From the NCBI GenBank assembly GCA_019694575.1, contig JAIBBR010000050.1:1-34311 (forward strand): a stretch of DNA of 34,311 nt. Direction: 5' to 3'. Made by a program: the position numbers and the translations under genes. This document shows positions 24,136 through 31,986 of the stretch, one piece after another (position 1 is the first letter of the stretch; each line of letters opens with the position of its first letter). Under the pieces are notes generated by a model. That model saw only the letters and a list, made by a program, of their open reading frames with translations, did not search any database and was not told where the DNA came from. This DNA comes from Myxococcaceae bacterium. Lineage in GTDB: Bacteria > Myxococcota > Myxococcia > Myxococcales > Myxococcaceae.

Positions 24136-25113
24136 TTAGTACCCCGCCACTCTGTAGCCGATGCTGATCAATGCGAAAAACGACAACGCTGGGCTTCTCC
24201 ACACTTCGTTGGCGCCCACGTAGAGCACGGTGGTGGTCGGCTGGGCTTGGGCCGCCAGCTGCAGGCGAAGCCGCCACGCTTCGGCGAACCCAATGTCGAC
24301 GTAAGGCTGCAACCCGAGCGACGCGGTGAAGGTGTATGCCGAGCGGGCCTGGGGCACATCGACCGCCCAACTGCTCAGCACGCCCAATTGGGTGGTGAAG
24401 CAAGCTCCCCACCGCGCGCCGACGCAGAGCAAACCGCCGACGGTCACCACCGAGACGCCCACGCTGCCTTGGCTTAGGCCTAAATAAGAAGGAGCGGTGA
24501 AATTCACCCGCGCGCCCGCGCTCAGCCATCGCCATTCCCAAGCTACGTCGCCCGTCACTTGCAACATCACCGTCGGCACTTGGTTGAACGCCGCGCCGGG
24601 GCCCACGCTGACCACCGTGCGCGGGCTCGAGGCAGGGCGCTCCACCGAGAAAGGCGGAGGAGTTCCCGCGTCTATCGGCTCTCTCGAAGTCACTGGCGCG
24701 CGGACTTGGGCCCGGGGCGGCAACACGGGCTGCAAGTCTCTTTCTGTTCCCGCGTCGGGCTGGGGAAGCTCGGGCCTGGTCAGCAACAGGGGATCGACCG
24801 CCAGCGCCGCGGCCAACGCCGTGGCCGACACCAATTCGCCGCAGTCTTCTCCCGTCGAGGTGAGGCTGCGCTCGCCTTTTACTTCTCCCTTCGCGTCGGT
24901 CACTTTCAGCACCGCCACCCGCAGCGCCTTCTCTTTGCGAAAGTTGACCCACATGCGCAGTGGCCCTTCGGCGTTGAAGGGCGAAAAACCAAGCCGCTCG
25001 GCCACCGCCCGCTCGAAGTTGTCTTGGGTGCCGCACCCCGCTGACGGCTCGGCCGTGAAGCTCAGCTGGTGCTGCGCAGCGCCCAACACCAGAAACATTA
25101 GCGCGGCATTCAC
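24136..25113 (-). CDS. Module B secreted protein: conserved N-terminal domain plus barrel-like C-terminus
   Basis: This is a 325-residue protein from GTG 25113. That start is preceded by GGAGG nine bases away and overlaps the lipoprotein stop as GTGA; the longer ATG 25134 frame would include the Shine-Dalgarno. The signal peptide is MNAALMFLVLGAAQHQ. The N-terminal domain repeats the layout of the module A paralog: a Cys near the front (SAGCGTQ), FERAVAERLGFSPF, and TGEDCGELVSATALAAALAVDP. After a Pro-rich linker the beta-rich half has the same close Cys pair (GGLLCVGARWGACFTTQLG). Sequence identity is modest, so the duplication is old. Function unknown; it probably sits in the outer membrane or periplasm. 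Confidence 0.72.
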   Translation of the reverse strand: MNAALMFLVLGAAQHQLSFTAEPSAGCGTQDNFERAVAERLGFSPFNAEGPLRMWVNFRKEKALRVAVLKVTDAKGEVKGERSLTSTGEDCGELVSATALAAALAVDPLLLTRPELPQPDAGTERDLQPVLPPRAQVRAPVTSREPIDAGTPPPFSVERPASSPRTVVSVGPGAAFNQVPTVMLQVTGDVAWEWRWLSAGARVNFTAPSYLGLSQGSVGVSVVTVGGLLCVGARWGACFTTQLGVLSSWAVDVPQARSAYTFTASLGLQPYVDIGFAEAWRLRLQLAAQAQPTTTVLYVGANEVWRSPALSFFALISIGYRVAGY

Positions 25114-25778
25114 TGGCAACTGCCTCCGGTGCACTTTGTGCTGAAGGGGCAGTTCTCGCAGGTGGCTCCCCCGTGACCACAGGTGATGTCTGCATCACCT
25201 GCGACGCACTGGCCGCCGAAGCAGCACCCGGCACAGTTGGTAGGGCCACACTTTTCGCAGCGCCCATCGATGCAATTTTCGAGATGGCCGCATTGCTTGC
25301 ACAATTCGCCACCTTTGCCGCACGTAAAGGTTCCCGTGCCCGAGTTACAGCCGAAGAGCCCGTCACAGCAGCCAGCGCACACGCCACACTGCGAGGTGAC
25401 GGGCTGGCAGGCTCCAGAAGAACACGTTGTTCCGGTGGTACAAGCCCCACAGGCCGCACCGTTGTTTCCACAACGCGATAGGTTTTGCTGCGACCATGGC
25501 ACGCACGTACTACCGTCGCAGCAGCCGGCGCAGGTACTGCCACAGGTGGGCAACGGGCGGCAGCTTCCGGCAGAGCAGGCAGTGCCGGACAAACAGCGGA
25601 TACAGTCGCTCCCCAAAGAGCCGCACTGCGTGTCGCTTTGCAGGGCAGAGGAAACGCAACCTTGGGGGGTGCAGCAGCCGTTGCAGGTAAGGGCGTCGCA
25701 CGCCTCACCCGACAATTGCACACGTTGTTCACAGGCGATGAACGACACCGCCAACACCCCAATGAACGCCGCGCGCAT
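25110..25778 (-). CDS. Lipoprotein with four 10-Cys repeats (module B)
   Basis: This is a 222-residue protein from ATG 25778, which begins a signal peptide (MRAAFIGVLAVSFIAC) ending at a lipobox-like FIAC. The mature protein has 41 Cys: the lipid-attached one plus four repeats of ten. Each repeat reads C-x(2-4)-C-x2-C-C-x(4-5)-C-x(8-10)-C-x6-C-x2-C-x5-C-x4-C. The C-x6-C-x2-C-x5-C-x4-C half is invariant in spacing in all four. This implies about five disulfides per repeat and a rigid exported rod. Its stop overlaps the next gene as GTGA, so it is the first gene of the module B operon. It is not the same Cys pattern as the lipoprotein beside module A. Confidence 0.8.
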   Translation of the reverse strand: MRAAFIGVLAVSFIACEQRVQLSGEACDALTCNGCCTPQGCVSSALQSDTQCGSLGSDCIRCLSGTACSAGSCRPLPTCGSTCAGCCDGSTCVPWSQQNLSRCGNNGAACGACTTGTTCSSGACQPVTSQCGVCAGCCDGLFGCNSGTGTFTCGKGGELCKQCGHLENCIDGRCEKCGPTNCAGCCFGGQCVAGDADITCGHGGATCENCPFSTKCTGGSCQ

Positions 25779-25936
25779 GGCTTCACCATAGCTCCACCCA
25801 TGTCGTTGGGCCCTGGGCGGTACTTCCGTCTTGCGAATGTGTTTTTTTAGCGACCGTCGCAGCCTGACCATTTGAGCAAGAAGCCCTTTCGAAACACGCC
25901 CGACGGCTAGCAAACCTGACGGCTGTGCTCTACCGA

Positions 25937-28900
25937 TTACCGACCAACTGCCGCGGCTCGACGGGAGGTGCGGCCAGCGAGCTTCGACTTGGCGCCGTCA
26001 GCGAGCAAGTAGAACGCCGGCACCACCAACAAGCTGAGCAGCGTTGACACCACCAAACCGCCAATTACCGCCACCGCCATGGGTTGCCGCAGTTCAGAGC
26101 CCGGGCCCAACGCCAACGCCGCGGGCACCGCCGCCATCATCGTGGCGATAGACGTCATCAGAATGGGCCGCAGCCGCACGGGGCCTGCTTTGAGCATTGC
26201 CTCGTACGCCGACGCTCCCGCTTCGCGCAGGTGGCTGGCGTAGTCGACCAGCATGATGGAATTCTTCTTCACGATGCCCATCAACAACAGCAGGCCAATC
26301 ATCGAGAAAATGTTGAGCGATTTGCCGCTGACGAGCAGCGCCACCGTGGCCCCGGCCACTGAGAGCGGCAAAATGGTGAGCACCGTCACCGGGTGCAAGA
26401 ACGAATTGAACTGCGACGCCAGCACCATGTAGGCGACGAGAATGCCCAGCCCAAGCGCGATGAGCAGCCCTTGAAAAGACTCGCGAAAAGCCACCGAGGC
26501 CCCACCCAGCACCGCGCGGTAACCGGGCTTCAACTCAGTCGACAGCTGTTCAACCATGGCCAGCGCTTCGTTTTGGCTCTTGCCGGGCGCGGGGTTGGCG
26601 AAGAACGAAATCGCACGTTCACGGTCGCGGCGGGTTATCGCCTGCAGCGCCGGGCGCTCTTCTTGCTTTATGAGCGAGGCCAAGGGCAACAGCTCGCCCG
26701 AGGGCGCGCGCACCTTCAGCCGGCCCACGTCTTCAGGGCTTGAACGTTGGCTGGCGAGCAGGCGCACCCGAATGTCGAGCCGCCGCCCGTTGCTGTTGTA
26801 TTTGCCGGCGCGAACGCCTCCCACCATCACGTTGATGGTGGTGGCCAAATTTTCAATTGAGATGCCCAAGTCTGAGGCGCGCTGACGTTCAGGCGTGATG
26901 CGCAGCTCGGGTTGGCCCAGTTGGTAGTCAGAGTCCAAATCGACCACCATGCCCGAGGCGAGCATTTTCTGTTTCATCACCTCGGCTTGTTGCACCAGCG
27001 TTTCCCAGTCGCTGCCGCGCACCGAAAACTCGATGGGAAAACCGCGCTGGGCGGTGAAGCCCGACTGCGAGAGGTCTTGCACGAAAGCCCGCACGCCCGG
27101 GTAACTGTTCAGCTCTTTGCGCAGCACCTGCGCGAATTCTTGCTGGGTAAGCTTGCGCTGGTCAGGCGGCTTCATCGTCAAGAAGAGCATGCCGCCGTTC
27201 ACGCTGGCGCCGCCGAAACCGCCCACCACCAAATATGCCCGCTCGGTCTCGGGCCGGTTCAAAATGAACGTCTCGGCGCGCTTGAGCAGCTGGTCGGTCT
27301 CGTCGAGGCTCGAGCCCACCGCGGTTTGAAAGCGAATCATCATGCGCGACTGGTCTTGCGAGGGCACGAATTCGTTCGGCAACAGCTTGAAGAGCAGCAC
27401 CGCGCCCGCGGTCATCACCACCGCCGAAGCGAGCACCCACCCCGCGTGGTCCAAACCTTTTTTTAGCACCCGCTCGTAGCGCCGCTCCAGGGCATGAAAC
27501 GCAGCATCGACCCAGCGGCCCACCCGCCCACGGTGCTCGCGCGACACATTGAGCAACTGCGCGGCCCGGGCTGGCGCCAACGTCACCGCTTCGACATAGC
27601 TGAACATCACCGCCAGGCAGAGCGTGACACCAAACTGCAAGAAGAAGCGGCCAATCACCCCTTCCATGAACACCACGGGAATGAAAATGGCGATCACGGC
27701 GACCGTGGCGGCCAACGCGGCAAAGGTGATTTCACCCGTACCTTCGCGGGCGGCTTTCTCTTTGGGTTTACCCATTTCGGCGTGACGAAAAATGTTTTCC
27801 ATCACCATGATGGAATCGTCGACCACGATGCCTACCGCGAGTGAAAGCCCGAGCAGCGAAAAGGTGTTGAGCGTGAAGCCCAAGAAATAAATCACCGCGA
27901 CGGTGCCGAAGAGCGACATCGGTATCGCCAACACCACGTTGAGTGTGCTCGAGAGGCTACCCAAGAACATCCAGCACACCAGGGCGGTGAGCAGCACGGC
28001 GAGCAACAGCTCAAACTCAACCTCGTGCACCGACTCTTCAATGAATTGCGCCGAATCGAAGTTGATGCCCAGCTGCATGTCTTTGGGCAAATCTTTCTTC
28101 AGCTCTTCGAGAGCCGCTTTGACCTGGTTCGCCACTTCGACCGCGTTAGACCCCCGCAGCTTCTTGATGCCCAACCCTTGTGCCGGCTGCCCCATGACGC
28201 GCGAGGTGCGGCGACGATCTTCGAAGCCGTCTTCGACCAGCGCGACTTGGCTCAAGTACACCGGCGCGCCGTCGACTTCGCGAATCACCAGCTGCCGCAG
28301 CGTCTCTAAGTTGACCGCTTCACCCAAAACGCGCACCGACACTTCGCGGCTGCCGGCTTCGAGAAAACCTCCGGGCAATTCAATGTGCTGTTTTTGCAAC
28401 GCGTCGACCACGTCGGCCGCGGTCACCTTGTGCTCGTCGAGCCATTCGGCATTCAGCCAAATGCGCACGTTGCGCTCCAAATAGCCGCCCATGTTGATTT
28501 CGCCCACGCCGGGCACCGTCTGCAGCTTTTCTTTCACCCGGTAGCGCGCGTAGTCGCTCACCACTGCTTGCGGGTACGGGCCCGAAACGCCCACCCACAA
28601 AATGGGCTGGTCTTCAGGGTTGGTTTTCGACACCACCGGAGGGTCGATGTCGCGCGGCAACCGCCGCTGCGCCTGCGCCACCTTGGTCTGTACGTCTTGC
28701 AAAGCGGCGTCGACGTTGCGCTTCAAGTCGAGCTCAATGGTGATGCTGGCCGACCCCTGGCGCGAGGTGCTGGTGAGGCTCTTGATGCCTTCGACCTGCA
28801 CCACCGCTTCTTCGAGCGGTTCGACGACGTCGTTCTCGATGATTTCGGGGGCCGCGCCTTCCCATGTCACCGCCACGGTGATGGTGGGAAAATCGACATC

Positions 28901-29014
28901 GGGAAACTGGCTAATGCCAATGCGGTTGAAAGCCACCAGGCCGAACAAAATGGTGGCGAACATCATCATCCACGCGAGCACTGGCCGGCGAATGCATATT
29001 TCAGTCAGGCTCAC
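25937..29014 (-). CDS. RND efflux transporter, inner-membrane permease (HAE1 type)
   Basis: This is a 1025-residue protein with the standard RND layout: TM1 at the N-terminus (CIRRPVLAWMMMFATILFGL), two large periplasmic loops and 12 TM segments in two halves. The proton-relay pair is D399-D400 in GIVVDDSIMVMENIF. The partner Lys is K917 in GIVKKNSIMLVDYA, matching D407/D408 and K940 of AcrB. Early loop signatures FPDVDFPTI and TSTSRQGSASITIEL are typical of the hydrophobe/amphiphile exporter group. It exports drugs, detergents or lipids using proton influx. It overlaps the membrane-fusion gene by four bases. Substrate is not predictable from sequence. No local TetR or MarR regulator is present. 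Confidence 0.95.
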   Translation of the reverse strand: MSLTEICIRRPVLAWMMMFATILFGLVAFNRIGISQFPDVDFPTITVAVTWEGAAPEIIENDVVEPLEEAVVQVEGIKSLTSTSRQGSASITIELDLKRNVDAALQDVQTKVAQAQRRLPRDIDPPVVSKTNPEDQPILWVGVSGPYPQAVVSDYARYRVKEKLQTVPGVGEINMGGYLERNVRIWLNAEWLDEHKVTAADVVDALQKQHIELPGGFLEAGSREVSVRVLGEAVNLETLRQLVIREVDGAPVYLSQVALVEDGFEDRRRTSRVMGQPAQGLGIKKLRGSNAVEVANQVKAALEELKKDLPKDMQLGINFDSAQFIEESVHEVEFELLLAVLLTALVCWMFLGSLSSTLNVVLAIPMSLFGTVAVIYFLGFTLNTFSLLGLSLAVGIVVDDSIMVMENIFRHAEMGKPKEKAAREGTGEITFAALAATVAVIAIFIPVVFMEGVIGRFFLQFGVTLCLAVMFSYVEAVTLAPARAAQLLNVSREHRGRVGRWVDAAFHALERRYERVLKKGLDHAGWVLASAVVMTAGAVLLFKLLPNEFVPSQDQSRMMIRFQTAVGSSLDETDQLLKRAETFILNRPETERAYLVVGGFGGASVNGGMLFLTMKPPDQRKLTQQEFAQVLRKELNSYPGVRAFVQDLSQSGFTAQRGFPIEFSVRGSDWETLVQQAEVMKQKMLASGMVVDLDSDYQLGQPELRITPERQRASDLGISIENLATTINVMVGGVRAGKYNSNGRRLDIRVRLLASQRSSPEDVGRLKVRAPSGELLPLASLIKQEERPALQAITRRDRERAISFFANPAPGKSQNEALAMVEQLSTELKPGYRAVLGGASVAFRESFQGLLIALGLGILVAYMVLASQFNSFLHPVTVLTILPLSVAGATVALLVSGKSLNIFSMIGLLLLMGIVKKNSIMLVDYASHLREAGASAYEAMLKAGPVRLRPILMTSIATMMAAVPAALALGPGSELRQPMAVAVIGGLVVSTLLSLLVVPAFYLLADGAKSKLAGRTSRRAAAVGR

Positions 29015-30141
29015 GGCATGCCGCCCGTGCCAGCCGCGCCCGGTTCGGCTTGGTTGGTAGGCCAGGGTGTGACCGTCACCTTGGCGCCTTCTTTGAGCGC
29101 TTCTGCCCCGCGCACCACCACTTGCGCGCCAGCTTGCAGACCGTCGCGCACTTCAATCAACCCGTCGGCGGTGCGCATGCCCAGCGTCAACACCCGCTCG
29201 TGGGCGGTGTCGCCTTCAATGACGTACGCGAGAAAACCACGCTCTGAGGGCCGCACCGCACTCTGGGGAATGACCGGTGCCTCTTTGGTCGCCCCCACGG
29301 GAATGTTGATTTCTGCAAACGCACCCGGCCGCGCGCGCAGCACGTCTTCTTTCGCCACCTCGCCCGTCACCGCCACCATGCGCGAGGTGGGGTCGGCTGA
29401 ATCGGCCACGAAGGTGATACGCGCCGACATCGGCGTGCGCTCGCCGCGCAAAACGAACTGCAGGTTTTGCCCCACGGTAAGCGACTTGGCGTCGTCTTCA
29501 GGCACTTTGAAGCGCACCAACAGCGGGTCTTTGCGCACCATGGTGGCGAGCGGCGTACCGACTTGTACATACTGGCCGGTCTGCACCGCGCGGGTTTGAA
29601 TCACGCCTGCCGCGGGAGCCCTCACGTACGCGTCACGCAAATCGACCTGGGCTCGCTCGAGCGCCACCTGGGCCGCCGCCAAGTCGGCCGAGGCGGTGGC
29701 GAAACGGTTGCGAAAAGTCTCGAGCTCTTCAGCGGGCAACAACCCGGGCGCTTTGGCCTGCGCGGCTTCGCGCCGCTTCATGCCCGCTTCGGTGTCGTCG
29801 TACGCCGCCTTGGCTTTGGCGATCGACGCTTGGGCGGCTTTCACCGCCAGCGCGTAACGGCGGGCGTCGATTTCAACCAGCACGTCACCGGCTTTCACCG
29901 TTTGCCCTTCAGTGAAGCGTGCCGCGTCGACAGCACCGGGCACCCGCGCGGTGATTTGCAACGTCTCGAAAGCCTCGACCGAGCCCACGGCGCCCAGTTG
30001 GTATTCGACTTTGCGCAGCTCGACAGGGGCCACTTCGACTGGAAAAGCGAGCGCCTTCTTCTGCGCCACCGGTGCATCGAAATTGCTCTTTTGCGAGCAC
30101 GCCGCCGCCAGTGCCACCAGCAAAACCGTCAAACGCTTCAT
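29011..30141 (-). CDS. RND periplasmic adaptor (membrane fusion) lipoprotein
   Basis: This is a 376-residue protein. The signal peptide ends LVALAAAC with lipidated C15. A barrel-sandwich/lipoyl half-motif (ARVPGAVDAARFTEGQTVKA) comes next. A helical hairpin of about 70 residues follows (LAVKAAQASIAKAKAAYDD to LAAAQVALERAQVDLRDAYV), and then the second half-motif (RAPAAGVIQTRAVQTGQYV). The beta-barrel and membrane-proximal domains complete the chain. It bridges the RND permease and the TolC-like channel. It overlaps both neighbours by four bases (ATGA), which supports a strictly co-translated tripartite pump. Confidence 0.93.
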   Translation of the reverse strand: MKRLTVLLVALAAACSQKSNFDAPVAQKKALAFPVEVAPVELRKVEYQLGAVGSVEAFETLQITARVPGAVDAARFTEGQTVKAGDVLVEIDARRYALAVKAAQASIAKAKAAYDDTEAGMKRREAAQAKAPGLLPAEELETFRNRFATASADLAAAQVALERAQVDLRDAYVRAPAAGVIQTRAVQTGQYVQVGTPLATMVRKDPLLVRFKVPEDDAKSLTVGQNLQFVLRGERTPMSARITFVADSADPTSRMVAVTGEVAKEDVLRARPGAFAEINIPVGATKEAPVIPQSAVRPSERGFLAYVIEGDTAHERVLTLGMRTADGLIEVRDGLQAGAQVVVRGAEALKEGAKVTVTPWPTNQAEPGAAGTGGMP

Positions 30142-31460
30142 GGCGTCACCTCTCGCCCCAGTGGGTCTAAACCCAGTGCCGCCCGCACGTCGAGCAGCGC
30201 CAGCACCACGGCGTACCGCTTCTGCACGTGTATCGCCGAGGCCTCGAACTGCCGCGCCGAGGCGTCAGCCAGCTGCAGCGCCGAGGTGAGCCCTTGCCGA
30301 TAAAGCAGCCCGCTTTCAGTGGCGTTGCGGGTGGCAATCTCTTCGGCGATGCGGGCCTGCAAAAGGCCGGCCCGCGAGGTGCGCAGCGCCACCAGCGCAT
30401 TCTCAACATCGACCGCGACTTTTCGTTCTCGCAACCGCGCTTGCAACGTGGCCGCGCGCGCTTGTGCCAGCAGGGCATCGCGGGCGCCGTAACGGTCGCC
30501 GCCGTCAAAGAGCACCCAGGTCAAATCGAAGCCCAAGTAACCGTCGAGCGCCCGGCCGGCCAAGCCCGTTTCATTGGTCGCGCGCGCTTGCCCGGTGGCG
30601 CTGAGCGACGGTACCCAGCGCATTGACGGCTCGTCGGCAGCATGGCCTGCGGCCACCGCTGATTCTTTGAGCGCCAACACGTCGGAGCGGTGCTCTTGGG
30701 CTTGGGCCACTGTGGCAGCTTCGACTTCAAGGGGCTGTGCGTTGGCGGTGGTGACAAGCGACTCGGGCTCGGTGAGCGTCTGCACTTTGGCCGTGGGCAC
30801 GTCGAGCAAGTAACCCAAGCTGACGCGGGCTGAAGTCGCGCGGCCTACTGCTTCGGTACGGTTGACTTCGGCAGTCGACGCTTCGAGCTGCGCCAGCGTG
30901 ACGTCGTTGGTGCCGGCCAAGCCCGCAGTTTGCCGGGCCTGCGCATCTTTCAACGCTTGTTGCGCGACTTCTGTGTGCTTTTCGGCTGCTTTGAGCAACG
31001 CGTCGGCGGCGATGGTTTGCAAAAACGCATCGGCGGCTTCGAAGGCGAGCAGCCGGTGGTCTTCACGGCTCAAATGCTCACTCGCGCGCAAATTCGCCGA
31101 AGCGGCGCGATAAAGCGGAATGCCGCGGGCGTCGAACAGGGTCCACTTCATTTGGGCGGTGGCCGAAAACGCGTTTATCTGCGTCAGCGGTACCTGGGTA
31201 CCGTTGATGTCGCGGGTGTTCTCGAAAGCGCGGCGGGTGTAATTGCCGTTGAGCGACACGGTGGGAAAGAAGAACGCGCGGGCCTGCTTCAGCCGGCCGG
31301 CCGCGGCCTCTTTGTCTGCGTCGGCAATGCGTGCGCGCTCATTGCGCTCCACCACCGCTTCGAGCGCTTTTTCCAACGTCAGCGGCTCGGCGGCCGCACA
31401 CACACCGCACGCTCCCAAGGCGAAAAGAAGGGCCCAACGCGGGGTAAGGGCGCGAGACAT
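30138..31460 (-). CDS. TolC-family outer-membrane efflux channel
   Basis: This is a 440-residue protein from ATG 31460; a TTG two codons upstream is less likely. A signal peptide (WALLFALGACGVCAAA) is followed by LTLEKALEAVVERNER, the usual TolC-family start, and two repeats of long helices with intervening strand pairs (FFPTVSLNGNYTRR in the first half, WVPSLSATGQARATNETGL in the second). The second repeat ends with LLYRQGLTSALQLADASARQ, matching the G..S..D..DA pattern of the family. It is the first gene of the TolC-MFP-RND set and lies 53 bases after the hotdog gene with no visible terminator between. Confidence 0.92.
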   Translation of the reverse strand: MSRALTPRWALLFALGACGVCAAAEPLTLEKALEAVVERNERARIADADKEAAAGRLKQARAFFFPTVSLNGNYTRRAFENTRDINGTQVPLTQINAFSATAQMKWTLFDARGIPLYRAASANLRASEHLSREDHRLLAFEAADAFLQTIAADALLKAAEKHTEVAQQALKDAQARQTAGLAGTNDVTLAQLEASTAEVNRTEAVGRATSARVSLGYLLDVPTAKVQTLTEPESLVTTANAQPLEVEAATVAQAQEHRSDVLALKESAVAAGHAADEPSMRWVPSLSATGQARATNETGLAGRALDGYLGFDLTWVLFDGGDRYGARDALLAQARAATLQARLRERKVAVDVENALVALRTSRAGLLQARIAEEIATRNATESGLLYRQGLTSALQLADASARQFEASAIHVQKRYAVVLALLDVRAALGLDPLGREVTP

Positions 31461-31513
31461 ATGCAACTGCTCTTAACCCCCGAGTTGCAGAAAGGCCAAG
31501 GGCGGCGGCACTT

Positions 31514-31984
31514 TCAGCCTTCTACACGGGTCCACAGGGCTGTTTGGTCGCCCTCGTAAACCAAAGTGTCGCCTTCTTTGAACTCGAAAGAATAACGCCC
31601 CAGCACTTTGGTGTTGCCCGGCCGCACGTGCGTGGCCGCGACTTTGAGCAGCAGCTTCGCCCCCGGCTTGGCCAGCGCATGAAACCGCGCGTGGTGAATG
31701 CGCGCGCCGTAGCCAATCCACCCCTGCTGGTGGCGCAACCCAAGCACGTAATACGCATGCGCCAGGCCCAAAATGCCGGTGAGGTGCACCATCAAGCCAC
31801 CCGAGAGATGCCGCGGGTGCCGCACCGGGTGTACGCGCTGGGTGCGCGTAATCGGCATGTCTTCGTGCACGGTCATCGCCGCGACGACAACCGACTTCGC
31901 TTTGTCGACCTCGACAATGTCGTCGAGCAACATGCCTTCGGGGGCATAGGGAGAATCATCGAGGAACGCTTGCTCCAGCGGCAT
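31514..31984 (-). CDS. FabZ-like hotdog-fold protein
   Basis: This is a 156-residue protein from ATG 31984, preceded by AAGGAG in the tail of the peptidase gene; a longer open frame runs into that gene. It follows the FabA/FabZ outline: an N-terminal MLLDDIVEVDKAKSVV, a central HPVRHPRHLSGGLMVHLTGI, YGARIHHARFHALAKPGAKL and a final strand EFKEGDTLVYEGDQTALW. Compared with FabZ (HFP..P.MPGVL..E) the His region is partly kept, but the catalytic Glu is not evident in the following helix. It may therefore bind or process an acyl thioester without being a classical dehydratase. It sits two bases after the S9 peptidase stop. Confidence 0.65.
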   Translation of the reverse strand: MPLEQAFLDDSPYAPEGMLLDDIVEVDKAKSVVVAAMTVHEDMPITRTQRVHPVRHPRHLSGGLMVHLTGILGLAHAYYVLGLRHQQGWIGYGARIHHARFHALAKPGAKLLLKVAATHVRPGNTKVLGRYSFEFKEGDTLVYEGDQTALWTRVEG

Positions 31985-31986
31985 GG

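Noticed and set aside
23528-25801. A 757-codon open frame on the minus strand as a single large gene
   Set aside because: Only its last 190 codons look like a protein, the ECF sigma factor. The rest runs out of frame over two genes with signal peptides, Shine-Dalgarno sites and a GTGA overlap.
25841-25860. Terminator hairpin GCGAC-C-GTCGC beside a T-run
   Set aside because: The loop would be a single base, and the T-run precedes the hairpin on the plus strand and appears as an A-run after it on the minus strand, so it cannot act as an intrinsic terminator in either direction.
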